Notes: generated by a model not told the origin, from the letters alone. Shown: positions 22,504-31,246, numbered from the stretch's first letter. The stretch: DNA of 37,452 bases from CAZEAC01 sp964510065 (GCA_964510065.1 CAZEAC010000041.1:1-37452); one strand, 5' to 3'. Numbers and translations: made by a program.

Positions 22504-25356
22504 CTATCTTAGCGATGCTTGATTAGTATTCGGCACATCAACCAATTGCTTGATTTGCTCAAGCATCTGGGCCGCGGCGCCGAATTTTTGCTCTCCCGTG
22601 AGCTTCGAGTACTCGCCAAGGAGTCGTCGCACCTCCTTTAGCTTGCTTTCGGAGGTTAGTCCGGCCGCTTCAAGTTGCGCGATGCCCTGGCGAATTGTCG
22701 GCTCCGCTCCGAATAGGTTTTTGATCGCCTCGTCCTGAGTATCGCCCCAGACGACGCGCGAGTCGGTGCCGATTACGATCATCGCAAGCTGAGGCATGGC
22801 GGCCTCGCGTGAGCGAATGTAGATCGGCTCTGCGTAGAGGAGTCCGCCCTCTACCGGAACGACGAGCATGTGGCCGCGAATGGGATGAGCGCCGCCGCTG
22901 TCCCAAAGGCGGAACGAGGGTGCCATGTCCTTGTGCTGAGAGATGGATGTTCCCACCATCTGCGGACCATCCACTTCCCTGCTCGTGGGAAGGCGGTACA
23001 CTTTGAGTTTTCCGTAGTGTGAACCGTCACTGCGGCCCGCAATCCAGGCACCCAAGTTGTTCCGTCCTTTGACCGAGAGCGGGAGCATGAGCAGGAACTC
23101 CTCCTTCTCCTCGCCCGGCAGCTTGATGACCGCGCTGTAAGGCTCGATCGGTTGCTTGCCTGTGTCGTAGGTCTCCGAAGGAATCTCCCAGCGGTCGTCC
23201 CGCGAGAAGAAGTCCTCCGGCTGAGTCATATGATACTCAGACAGGGCGTGGGCTTGGATGTCGAGAAGATCCTCGCTGTAGCGGATGTGGCGAACCAGAT
23301 CCGCGGGCATTTGCTCCCGGGGCGTGAAGAGCGCCGGGAAGGCGTTCATCCAAGTTCGGATCACAGGGTCGCCGGGCTCGAATACATAGAAGGTTACCTT
23401 CCCGTCGTATGCGTTCACGACCGCTTTGACCGAGTTCCTGATGTAGTTGGCACCCGTGGTGTACGAGTGGCTGTACGGATACTTGTCCGACGTCGTAAAG
23501 GCGTCGATGATGTAGACAAGCGACCCGTCCGCTCTAATAACTTTATACGCATCGTTGTCGAAGCGCAGGAACGGCGCGAGAGTCCTCACCCGTTGCGTGA
23601 TTTCACGCCGCCACATCAGCCGGGTATCCGCCGTTAGCCATTTGGAAGCGAGCGTGCGGTACCCGTCGAATTCGAGCGCGAACAAGAACCGCCCGAATCC
23701 ACTCCCGATGCGCACGCCGCCGCTTCCCGTATAATGCGTGAAGCGGTTGGTGTCCCCTTCGGGATGCGAGTACTCCTCTCGGTTGCTCCCCACGTAAACG
23801 TGGTGGTGTGTCATCTCCCCGAAATAGATCTCGGGGCGTGTTATTTTGACTCCGGGGATATCGCTCACGGCCGGCAGATCTTTGATCCGCAAGACCGGCG
23901 AGCCATTCTCCCCGAACTCCGAAGCCAGGTTCAGGCACACGCCGTTCCCGTGCGTGTAGACTAAGTGGACGTTCTCCCAATTTCGTGCCCGTGGGTCGAT
24001 TCCTTCGACGTTTATCTCCCGCGAGGAGAGCATCACCTGACGCACCCGGCCATCGATCGTCATGCGACCGACGTCGACGTCGTGGAGGTCATAGAACGCT
24101 TTGAGGCGCTGCTTTTGATTGAGCGTCTCCGCCAGGGCTCGATAGTCCCAGAGAGGCAAGTTCTCAATCGTGGCACGCGCCTTCCGGACGTCGGCCATCG
24201 AGAGCTTTTTCGGATCGTACGGGGCATCTTCTGCCTTGTCCAATCCGTATGCAGCTCTTGTGTTGTCCAGCGCGTGCTGGATGTAAGGGCCTTCAACGGA
24301 CGACTGACTATTCTTTACATTGCTATGCCAGTAGATCGCCGGCCATATGCCGAGAAACACCAGCGCAGTAAGTCCAACAGCGCCTCCGCTGCAGACCCAC
24401 CGCTTCAACGTCATGTTGTTGCGGCAGAAAGCAATGAACAGCCCGGTAAGAAACAGCACCGTGCAAAAGATCATCCTCCCAGGCAGCAATGCTGCGTGGG
24501 TAGTGCGATCAATGCCGGTGAATAACTTGCTGTCCTCCCAGAGATATGCGAAGCGGTGCAGGACGAGGTAAGCCGCCAGCACAGAGACCCACAGCCCCAT
24601 TTGCCAGAACGCAGTTGGGATGAGCTTGCTTAGGCACCATAGCTCGTCTTCGGGATCCGATGTCCTGCGATCCATCAGAGCGAGGGAGCAGCAGACAGGC
24701 CATGCGATGAGGGCCCCGAATCCCGATTTGAGAAGCGACGCAATAAGGATATTCCAGGCGTCGTAGTGGAAGAGATAGAACGAAATGTCCCGATTGAAAA
24801 TCGGATCGGCTATCCCTGTGGTCACCGACGATGCGGCCAGCAGAAGTTCATTCCACTGGTCGGCGAGCTCGAAGCCGCCAAAGACTGATAGCGCGAGAAT
24901 GAAGACGAAGCGCAAGAAGCCGTAGGTGTGTCGCACCCGTTCGGACTTCGTTGCGTCTGTCTTGTGTTTGCGCTCGATGTCCCAAGGATTAGGCTCGCGA
25001 TCCTTGAAGTCCCGCTGTTGCAGAATTCGGGCCGCCGGCCACCCGAGGAGCCATGCCATACAGCCCCACGATAGCGCGCCGAACGCGAATGCTCCGATCT
25101 GCCACGTAATCCGCTTCCAATACACTGCCCCGAACCCGAGCGAATCCCACCAACGGGACTCGGCATACATGTTCGGGACGATGAAGTAAGCGGTAACGAA
25201 CGCCGCGAGGCCTAGCAGGGACGCCACACTCAGCCAGAACGACTTTCCGTCGAACTTTGTGAAGAGCCCACGTAGGCCCTTTGCGCCGAAAAATAAAAAT
25301 GGCGCGATTCCTGTTAGGAATACGATCGTTTTCATGTTTGTTTTTGGAGGGAACAT
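22504..25356 (-). CDS. UPF0182-family large membrane protein
   Basis: This is a 950-residue protein of the uncharacterised UPF0182 family, typically 900-1000 residues. The first ~350 residues hold about seven hydrophobic helices, with family blocks ESRWWDSLGFGAVYWKRI and ADPIFNRDISFYLFHYD. The rest is a large, mostly polar region with family segments such as TRPEIYFGEMTHHHVYVGS, RNSVKAVVNAYDGKVTFYVFEP and QPIEPYSAVIKLPGEEKEEFLLMLPLS. Function is unknown. The start is uncertain: the ATG at 25356 has GGTGGG upstream, while ATGs at 25335 and 25395 and a TTG at 25401 are alternatives. Sampled lines are 57-60% G+C (23041-23100, 23641-23700), above sampled neighbours at 40-50%, which suggests a different origin. 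Confidence 0.88.
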   Translation of the reverse strand: MFPPKTNMKTIVFLTGIAPFLFFGAKGLRGLFTKFDGKSFWLSVASLLGLAAFVTAYFIVPNMYAESRWWDSLGFGAVYWKRITWQIGAFAFGALSWGCMAWLLGWPAARILQQRDFKDREPNPWDIERKHKTDATKSERVRHTYGFLRFVFILALSVFGGFELADQWNELLLAASSVTTGIADPIFNRDISFYLFHYDAWNILIASLLKSGFGALIAWPVCCSLALMDRRTSDPEDELWCLSKLIPTAFWQMGLWVSVLAAYLVLHRFAYLWEDSKLFTGIDRTTHAALLPGRMIFCTVLFLTGLFIAFCRNNMTLKRWVCSGGAVGLTALVFLGIWPAIYWHSNVKNSQSSVEGPYIQHALDNTRAAYGLDKAEDAPYDPKKLSMADVRKARATIENLPLWDYRALAETLNQKQRLKAFYDLHDVDVGRMTIDGRVRQVMLSSREINVEGIDPRARNWENVHLVYTHGNGVCLNLASEFGENGSPVLRIKDLPAVSDIPGVKITRPEIYFGEMTHHHVYVGSNREEYSHPEGDTNRFTHYTGSGGVRIGSGFGRFLFALEFDGYRTLASKWLTADTRLMWRREITQRVRTLAPFLRFDNDAYKVIRADGSLVYIIDAFTTSDKYPYSHSYTTGANYIRNSVKAVVNAYDGKVTFYVFEPGDPVIRTWMNAFPALFTPREQMPADLVRHIRYSEDLLDIQAHALSEYHMTQPEDFFSRDDRWEIPSETYDTGKQPIEPYSAVIKLPGEEKEEFLLMLPLSVKGRNNLGAWIAGRSDGSHYGKLKVYRLPTSREVDGPQMVGTSISQHKDMAPSFRLWDSGGAHPIRGHMLVVPVEGGLLYAEPIYIRSREAAMPQLAMIVIGTDSRVVWGDTQDEAIKNLFGAEPTIRQGIAQLEAAGLTSESKLKEVRRLLGEYSKLTGEQKFGAAAQMLEQIKQLVDVPNTNQASLR

Positions 25357-25748
25357 GGATCCCACCGACACTTCGGCGGTTGCACACAGGTGCATCCGCA
25401 AAGATTTATGCTCCTTCTACCGGTATTTAGTTGTGAATGAGCAAAACCTCACACACTTCGAGTGCGAAGTGACGGTTAAGAACCATCATATTTATAGTTA
25501 TGAGTAGCCCGGGAGGCTCGGTGTCCCGCAACGATGGAGAATGCAAAAATGGCGAAGTATTACGCAAAAGCGTAGCAGGATAGGACAGTTAAGTATCGGC
25601 GACGGGCCAAGATTGTCCCCTCCTTGATGTTCAATTTATGATTCGTCCGATGCTTTTTGAGTTTTTGAAATGCCTTGATTATTCAGGGAGGATGAGCAGG
25701 TCTCTTAAGTTTTTTCAGATGAAACTCGTGAGTAGCTCACAGTACGCA
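25357..25748. other. gene-free stretch
   Basis: About 390 bases between two leftward genes hold no supported gene. I see only weak short stems, at 25561-25574 (TACGC/GCGTA) and 25728-25740 (GTGAG/CTCAC). The latter lies just 3' of the beta-helix protein gene and may be a weak terminator. The promoter of the UPF0182 gene should also lie here, but no clear boxes are visible. Confidence 0.4.
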
Positions 25749-27899
25749 CTACATTCCCGAAAAACGCTTTTGCGCTGGAATTTCCCCGGTAAGTAGTGTT
25801 GTTGGATCGTCAGGCCTCGGTCCGAATGCCGGCCAGGCAAGATTTCCCCACCACCCGGGTTTTGCCGAAAGATAGAGCGAGGCGGGAAGGTTCTTGCTCC
25901 CGGCGTTTGCATTCCATTCGAATTGATTGTTCTGATACTCGTAGTTGCCGTGGCGGAAAAGGGTCTCCTCGACTTTGGGGTCGAAGCCGCCCGCATCACC
26001 GTTGCTTGGTGGATTGCCGGCTGTGTATCCATTGTTGCCTAGGTTTGGATAGCCTAAGCGATAAATAACCGCCTGTTCCGTGTATCCTGGCATCCCTGTC
26101 ATCAAATAGCGGCCAATCGTACTACGTGGCCAGGATGGATTTCCAAGAACATTCCCAATAACGTTGTGATAGTACGAGTACCGACAAAGGTCGACGGTCT
26201 TTATATTGCCCGTTCGATTTGTGTTTACGTGTTGGCCGCTAAACCAGTTTCGAAAGTATGTGTGGTGGCTTGTAGATCCATGATAGCCGTCGTTCTGAAT
26301 TCCGGCGGCAACATTACCCTCGAAGAGTACCATCATGCCGTGTTCACCGTGATTCGTGTTGAAATCCGCTATTTGGTAATCGGGCCAACCGGGATAGCGC
26401 GCATTTCGAGAAAAATTGTAGGCGATCACTCCGGCTGACTCTGTTTCTAAAATAATAGAGTGCCAAAAGCCTGAGAAAATATTGTTTTCAACTAACAGGC
26501 CGGTGGTGCCGCCTCGGCCCCATGGCCCCGCCTCACCGCCACCGCCTTTTACCGTAGTAAGCCCATAGCCATCAGTGGTCGAGTAAGTGTCGTGAAAATA
26601 AGAGTCACGAACTTCAGTGCGTAAGTTACCGTAGAGGAAAATATGTTCGTTGCCATTGCCCCACGCGGTCTCCACATTCTTGATCCAGAACGCATACGCG
26701 TTCCACACCATTATCATGCTACCGTCGTATGAAGACCCAGCTTGAATAGTAAGATCCTCAATGCCGGAATATTGGAGTTGAGGGAGAATATAGAATCGAT
26801 AACCAGGACTACGGGTAAAGTCCCACATAAGTGGATCTTCGAGATGCAAAGTTTTTGTGGCAACATCGACCTGAATCACCCGTGCAAGCTGTCCTGTGCG
26901 GTCATAGGTGCCACCTCTCGACCAGTAGAAATCCGGGTCGTTTGCTTCGAATATATCAACTAGGGTCCCCGGCTGAATACCAGTCACATCTTCAACTACG
27001 ATTGCCGTTGAGCCTTTCGTCGAGCCGCTTACAATATTTTTTCGCGCCGATAGGGCGTTCTGTCCGGTGTTAATCGCTGTTGTTATATTATTTGTGGGAA
27101 CAAGAATAGTGCTCCCGGGCCCAGCACCACGAAGCGTAACATTACTTTTCCTGTCAAAAGTTATCGATCCCGTGAGATTGTAAGTTCCGGCCGGCAGATA
27201 AACAACTTGATTATCGGGACACTGCTGAATTGCTTGATTGATGTCAGCAACCAACGTGGCTGATGCCGAATTGATAGTTGCACAGAGGTTAGTTCGTTGC
27301 GGAATTCCACCAGGCACTCCGACATGACCCTTCCAGTCGATTACTCTTTTGGGATCGACGAATGATGAGATTGGTTGGTGTATCTCACAGCTTTGAATAG
27401 TTGCCGGTAGCTCAGCAAGGATTTTTAATAATTTTCGGTAGCTAGTAGCGCTTCGCGCATTTGAAGAAGCCCGCCCCGACTTTGCAAGTGACCGAGAAGC
27501 TTTCTTCTCAATACGGGAGAGCTTTTTTATATTCGAGTGGTAGCTATTAATTTTCTCGCTCATCGGTATCAGGGTGCATCCTGCATCTACGGGACATTGA
27601 TAGCCGTACTCAGGAACTTCAGCGAATAGAGCGGTATTCTCTTGCAGCAGCTTTCCCATGTATTCTTGATGCTGATTGGCATTGAATTTTGAACTGTTGG
27701 ATCGATTTTTTGAAGCTCTCTTAAGAAGCTTCTGAACTCTTCGAAACGCCTTCGAAGCGAGTGTCGCTGCTGATGCTTTGACCGTCCGAAGCTCGACCGC
27801 TTCGCAACCTGGAGGGGGCGTTTGGGCGATTAGAGACCCTGGAGCGAGGAGTAGGCCTACTACGGTAGCACGCGCCAGCGCTGGTGGTTGAATAGCCAT
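25749..27899 (-). CDS. secreted right-handed beta-helix (pectate-lyase-like) protein
   Basis: This is a 716-residue exported protein. From the ATG at 27899 the N terminus is a signal-peptide-like segment ending LIAQ/TPPPG (about 1-26). It is followed by a basic helical region (about 35-170, with many Lys/Arg/Ser and paired cysteines CPVDAGC) and then a parallel beta-helix from ~205. The beta-helix entry is diagnostic: DINQAIQQCPDNQVVYLPAGTYNLTGSITF followed by NVTLRGAGPGSTIL, as in pectate lyase/glycan-binding beta-helix proteins. Repeated rungs such as IEDLTIQ, IKNVETAW and LVENNIFSG follow. It may degrade or bind a polysaccharide; catalytic residues cannot be assigned. A GTG at 27965 is an alternative start. 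It is a single gene with no carbohydrate-degradation partners nearby. Confidence 0.8.
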   Translation of the reverse strand: MAIQPPALARATVVGLLLAPGSLIAQTPPPGCEAVELRTVKASAATLASKAFRRVQKLLKRASKNRSNSSKFNANQHQEYMGKLLQENTALFAEVPEYGYQCPVDAGCTLIPMSEKINSYHSNIKKLSRIEKKASRSLAKSGRASSNARSATSYRKLLKILAELPATIQSCEIHQPISSFVDPKRVIDWKGHVGVPGGIPQRTNLCATINSASATLVADINQAIQQCPDNQVVYLPAGTYNLTGSITFDRKSNVTLRGAGPGSTILVPTNNITTAINTGQNALSARKNIVSGSTKGSTAIVVEDVTGIQPGTLVDIFEANDPDFYWSRGGTYDRTGQLARVIQVDVATKTLHLEDPLMWDFTRSPGYRFYILPQLQYSGIEDLTIQAGSSYDGSMIMVWNAYAFWIKNVETAWGNGNEHIFLYGNLRTEVRDSYFHDTYSTTDGYGLTTVKGGGGEAGPWGRGGTTGLLVENNIFSGFWHSIILETESAGVIAYNFSRNARYPGWPDYQIADFNTNHGEHGMMVLFEGNVAAGIQNDGYHGSTSHHTYFRNWFSGQHVNTNRTGNIKTVDLCRYSYYHNVIGNVLGNPSWPRSTIGRYLMTGMPGYTEQAVIYRLGYPNLGNNGYTAGNPPSNGDAGGFDPKVEETLFRHGNYEYQNNQFEWNANAGSKNLPASLYLSAKPGWWGNLAWPAFGPRPDDPTTLLTGEIPAQKRFSGM

Positions 27900-28252
27900 A
27901 ACCCGCAATAATTTCAGTCTAATTCGAACGTTATATGCATAATAGCGTGTGCCGATGCCGGCCACCTTTCAAATGCAAAATAGGTGCCTAGTTCCACCAG
28001 GTGGCCGGGCTTATTATGGAACCGATTAGGCTGAAGAGCTCGAATGCCAACTCCGTTATAGGCGGAGCCCCCTGGAGAGAGGATTCTGGAAGAGTATCCT
28101 GGACACCCATAGTTTGAAATATCCGTTTAAGACTTGGTCCCCCACTTCGAGAGATGGCGCACCAACTGTAATTGTCTCACCTATCGGAACGGCGCAAAGT
28201 CGTGAGTAGATTTCTTTGGGTGTCCAAGATCGGCACGTTGGCCTCTAATTGT
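27900..28252. other. gene-free stretch
   Basis: About 353 bases between two leftward genes. I see no supported gene, RNA gene or strong terminator, only a small CCACC/GGTGG dyad at 27994-28004. Confidence 0.4.
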
Positions 28253-28723
28253 TTATGCGGGCTTTCCATTCGTAAACTTGTGCAATCTGCCATCTACCGC
28301 GAACACTAGTTGGATGCCTTTTAAATTAGCTTCAGCAGTAACCTGAGCTGCGATCTTCTGAGCTGTGCTTAGGTCTTGGGACTTTGGTACCGACATCACA
28401 ATAATAGCCGGATCTTTCGACTTGTCGAATAAACCATGGAGCATATGGGCAGTGATAGCATGGTGAGTATTTCCCGTGTCTAGAAACTTGGGCAGGCCCT
28501 CTGCTCCACGATTGTCGCATGCAGTTTCTGTGTGCAAAGCAACAAGCCAATTGCCCCTTTTGTGTTGACAGGCACTAATGACACCGACTTCGGCACCTAG
28601 CTGAAAGGGAGTTGGGACGTCACCGGTCTTAAATCCATGTAGCTGCCATTCGTGTGGCTGTACTGAAAAGTCTCCGGATCTAATCTTTAAAATTGCTGGG
28701 TCAGGTCTAGCGAATAAACTCAT
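28253..28723 (-). CDS. unrecognised 156-residue protein
   Basis: I do not recognise this small protein, which has no signal peptide or membrane segment. It contains a His/Cys-containing stretch around VALHTETACDNRGAEG (63-78), then THHAITAHMLHGLFD (86-100), and alternating beta/alpha sequence towards the end (AIIVMSVPK, GIQLVFAVDGRLHKF). This suggests a compact alpha/beta domain, possibly an enzyme. AGAGGG lies about eight bases before the ATG. A perfect TAAGAATTCTTA palindrome (28743-28754) lies 20-31 bases upstream of its start, in the position of an operator or -10 region. It is divergent from the collagen-like gene across 270 bases. Confidence 0.6.
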   Translation of the reverse strand: MSLFARPDPAILKIRSGDFSVQPHEWQLHGFKTGDVPTPFQLGAEVGVISACQHKRGNWLVALHTETACDNRGAEGLPKFLDTGNTHHAITAHMLHGLFDKSKDPAIIVMSVPKSQDLSTAQKIAAQVTAEANLKGIQLVFAVDGRLHKFTNGKPA

Positions 28724-28742
28724 AGTAAAACCCTCTGGTAAT

Positions 28743-28754
28743 TAAGAATTCTTA
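28743..28754. promoter_or_regulatory. 12-bp palindrome upstream of the 156-residue protein gene
   Basis: TAAGAATTCTTA is a perfect palindrome 20-31 bases before the leftward start codon at 28723. A second AAGAAT-containing dyad, TCATTCT-A-AGAATGA (28874-28888), lies on the other side of the divergent gap, so a shared regulator is possible. Confidence 0.4.
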
Positions 28755-28797
28755 CCGCATTGTAGTTAAGTTATTACGTTATCTTACGCAGAAGTGA

Positions 28798-28905
28798 CTT
28801 CTCTCCGCCCAGGGCCTTTGCATTTCTGAGTGGGTAGAAAAATAGCCGCCAATGGCTTCCTTATCTAAAATTGTCATTCTAAGAATGAGTATCGGAGGAG
28901 AGAAG
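28798..28905. repeat. nested inverted repeats upstream of the collagen-like gene
   Basis: CTTCTCTCC (28798-28806) is perfectly complementary to GGAGAGAAG (28897-28905), 90 bases apart. Within the loop the near-perfect dyad TCATTCT-A-AGAATGA lies at 28874-28888. The whole element sits 89-196 bases before the ATG at 28994 and could be a structured 5' leader or operator cluster. Confidence 0.4.
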
Positions 28906-28993
28906 CGCCCATAATACTTGGTGGGAAGAGACACAGTCGCAACGGAGCAACGTGTCTTAAGTTCTTTTTTTCACTTTTTTAGGAGGTTATTCC

Positions 28994-29800
28994 ATGGGTT
29001 CCTTTGAGAGCTACCGCTACGGGTCTGCAAGCGCGTTGTGTGTCTTCACTTTATCGATTGTCGCACTTTTTTCGAGCTCAGCCGCGCTGGCTGATGTTGT
29101 TTGTCAGCAAAATGGGCGCCGTGCTGGGGCAGTAAAGACATTTTATAATACGACGTCCTGCCCGGCAGGATTTTCAAAACTCAATGGTGCGCTCTTGGGG
29201 CTCTCACAGGGCGCGCAAGGCCCCGCTGGTCCAACGGGCGCAACTGGTCCAGCTGGAGCTCAAGGGCCAGCTGGACCCGCGGGCCCAAAAGGTCCAGTTG
29301 GTCCAGGTGGTGGCGGAGCGCACCCCGGTGACGAACCTGTGGATTTTATTCTTGAGGGATCGTCAGCAACTGCGGCTGCTCCAGCAAAGTATGGTTGCTA
29401 TCCTTTAAATATCGCCGATATATGTGCCGACGAAGATGGTTGCATTATCGATGTTAAGATGACTCACAAGACTGATACTATTGACAAGGTTCGAGCCAGG
29501 CGATTTCACATGTATTTTGAACAGGAATCGCTTTCAAAGAAGAATAACGCTGGCGCGTATGGCTACACTATGAGTAGCGGTGGAAATGAGTGGGGATTTA
29601 ACTTGGGCAGCACGACGCGAGAAATGCTTGCACAGTTTGAGTCAGACCCTGCGTGGTTCTTCATTAGTAACTACAACCACTCCTACTGCCCAGTATCGGA
29701 AGGTACGAATGGACCTATATACACCGGTGCAGACAGATTCAAGGTAATGTTTGTTACGCATCCGAATATTACAACCCATGTTACTATATACGATAACTAA
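28994..29800 (+). CDS. secreted collagen-like protein
   Basis: This 268-residue exported protein has a signal peptide (1-34, AALA/DVV) and a short Cys-containing segment (C38, C56). An uninterrupted collagen-like Gly-X-Y run of 11 triplets (73-105: GAQ GPA GPT GAT GPA GAQ GPA GPA GPK GPV GPG) is followed by a glycine hinge and a ~160-residue C-terminal domain of unknown fold (PVDFILEGSSATAAAP ... HVTIYDN). Bacterial collagen-like proteins form triple helices and usually serve as stalks on surfaces or spores, so a trimeric head of ~160 residues is plausible. It has the strongest ribosome binding site in the window, AGGAGG seven bases before the ATG, which suggests high expression. The G+C-rich repeat DNA is prone to length change. 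Confidence 0.85.
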   Translation: MGSFESYRYGSASALCVFTLSIVALFSSSAALADVVCQQNGRRAGAVKTFYNTTSCPAGFSKLNGALLGLSQGAQGPAGPTGATGPAGAQGPAGPAGPKGPVGPGGGGAHPGDEPVDFILEGSSATAAAPAKYGCYPLNIADICADEDGCIIDVKMTHKTDTIDKVRARRFHMYFEQESLSKKNNAGAYGYTMSSGGNEWGFNLGSTTREMLAQFESDPAWFFISNYNHSYCPVSEGTNGPIYTGADRFKVMFVTHPNITTHVTIYDN

Positions 29801-29824
29801 GCGCGTTGTTTTTCCACATTAATT

Positions 29825-29873
29825 GGCCTGGGTGGTAACTGGCAGCTCAAGCAGCGCCATTAGCCCCCAGGCC
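29825..29873 (+). terminator. hairpin terminator after the collagen-like gene
   Basis: GGCCTGGG (29825-29832) pairs with CCCAGGCC (29866-29873), followed by CGTTTTCG, about 25 bases after the stop. The loop of 33 bases is long, so termination strength is doubtful. Confidence 0.45.
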
Positions 29874-29952
29874 CGTTTTCGTCTGTCTTTAGCTATCGTC
29901 AATGATCGTCTTGACTCGCCGCGGCCAAAACTCCAATAGTTAAGCCAATCTT

Positions 29953-31035
29953 ATGAAATTTTGTTTCACCAAAGTTGCGTTATGTCTTGTGATATTAATT
30001 TTTTGTCCAAAGCAGGTAAATGGCGATGAGCCGATTAAGATCGGCGTGATTTTGCCGCTTACTGGCGACATGGCCGCCGTTGGCGCGGCTTGCCGCGACG
30101 CAATTAGAATGGCCGAGCAGGATCGTAAGAGTGCCACCCCGCGTTTCAAGTTTATTTTTGAAGACGATAAGTTAGCACCACTTGAAGCCGCGAAAGCCGC
30201 GCAGAAGCTTTTAAAGGTGGATAAAGTCTCGGCGATTATCAGCACCTGGTCTTACGGAGGTACCATTGTCTCGCCGCTTGCCGAGCGTGCGAAGGTGCCA
30301 CATATCGGCGTAGCCTGGGACCATCATGTTGCCGACGGTGAGTATAATTTCTTGCATCTCACACCACCTTCGGAATTTATGAGAAAATTCCTTGAGGCAT
30401 TTAAGAAGCTAGGGGTCACTCGAGTGGCGCTTTTGGGAGTTGAAGAGAGCGGCTCGGTCTTTGCTCTTGATGAGTTTGTTCGAATAGCACCGGAATACGG
30501 TGTGAAAGTGGTATATCGTGATGCGGTGTTATGGGATCTGAAGGATTTTAACTCATTGGTTACAAAAATTACGCAAGCGCGGCCTGAATATCTTTTGGTT
30601 AATTTAGGTGGGGATATTTTGAATAGCGCCTTGCAAAATGCGCTTCAAATGCAGAAGGTCTCGTTTCGAAAAACTGCGATTACATCGTATGACGTCGCGA
30701 GCGATCTGCGGCCGCTTGAGGGCCGGTGGTATGTCTCAGATTCATTGCTTCCCGAGGATTTCGCTAAAAACTTTGAGGAGCGCTTCGGACACTCAATTCG
30801 TTACGGAGTAGGAAACTTCTACGAAGCCGCGCGGCTACTGATGTACGGCTTTGACATGGCGCCCCTGCATGACTCGGTCGGGGCCAAAGATGAGCTGCAA
30901 AAAATTCATAATATGCCGTCACTTTTTGGAGCGACTTCGGTTGATTCGAAAGGAATCTTCAGCTATCCGGCGCGATATGTTCGAATCGAGGCAGGAAGAA
31001 GAGCTCCGATCACTTTTGCTGACATCGCACAGTAG
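29953..31035 (+). CDS. branched-chain-amino-acid-type periplasmic binding protein (orphan)
   Basis: This is a 360-residue exported solute-binding protein of the LivJ/Peripla_BP_6 (type I) class. It has a signal peptide (about 1-24, VNG/DEP) and the classic opening PIKIGVILPLTGDMAAVGAACRDAIRMAEQ. Further features are the hinge-adjacent PSEFMRKFLEAFKKLGVTRVALLG and a late segment GVGNFYEAARLLMYGFDMA. Such proteins capture Leu/Ile/Val, other amino acids, amides or aromatic acids for ABC import, or serve as sensors. C18 is preceded by Phe, so it is not a good lipobox. No LivHMGF permease or ATPase genes occur in the window, so its partner is elsewhere or it acts in sensing. No strong ribosome binding site is visible. 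Confidence 0.9.
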   Translation: MKFCFTKVALCLVILIFCPKQVNGDEPIKIGVILPLTGDMAAVGAACRDAIRMAEQDRKSATPRFKFIFEDDKLAPLEAAKAAQKLLKVDKVSAIISTWSYGGTIVSPLAERAKVPHIGVAWDHHVADGEYNFLHLTPPSEFMRKFLEAFKKLGVTRVALLGVEESGSVFALDEFVRIAPEYGVKVVYRDAVLWDLKDFNSLVTKITQARPEYLLVNLGGDILNSALQNALQMQKVSFRKTAITSYDVASDLRPLEGRWYVSDSLLPEDFAKNFEERFGHSIRYGVGNFYEAARLLMYGFDMAPLHDSVGAKDELQKIHNMPSLFGATSVDSKGIFSYPARYVRIEAGRRAPITFADIAQ

Positions 31036-31064
31036 AATCAATTTGCAATTATGAAGAGGGCCGC

Positions 31065-31135
31065 ATCTCTGTGACCTCAGTGTCTCTGTGGTTAAAATAC
31101 TTGAAAAACCACAGAGACACTGAGGTCACAGAGAT
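31065..31135. repeat. perfect 29-bp inverted repeat, ACCACAGAG family copy 2
   Basis: The left arm 31065-31093 and right arm 31107-31135 are perfectly complementary over 29 bases with a 13-base A/T-rich loop. The arms are made of CACAGAG/CTCTGTG-like units, ending TCTCTGTGGTT and starting AACCACAGAGA. It begins 29 bases after the binding-protein stop and could double as a terminator. The arms share blocks with the imperfect copy at 10979-11046. Confidence 0.9.
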
Positions 31136-31232
31136 AGGGAAAGTGTACCCGGGGTTAATGTGTAGTTACGCTGGAAAGATTTAATTGCTTGAATTTGCTA
31201 AGGGTTTTTCCGAGCTTCACTTTACTTCCCGT

Positions 31233-31244
31233 GGTAAGATTACC
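31233..31244. promoter_or_regulatory. dyad immediately upstream of the 199-residue protein gene
   Basis: GGTAA (31233-31237) and TTACC (31240-31244) form a 5-bp dyad around GA, ending two bases before the ATG. It may be an operator or a start-occluding RNA hairpin. The motif is short, so chance is a real alternative. Confidence 0.25.
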
Positions 31245-31246
31245 GC

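Noticed and set aside
23152..23637. 161-codon reading frame antisense to the UPF0182 gene
   Set aside because: It is a shadow of the high-G+C UPF0182 codons; its sequence is Arg/Val-rich and has no family motif.
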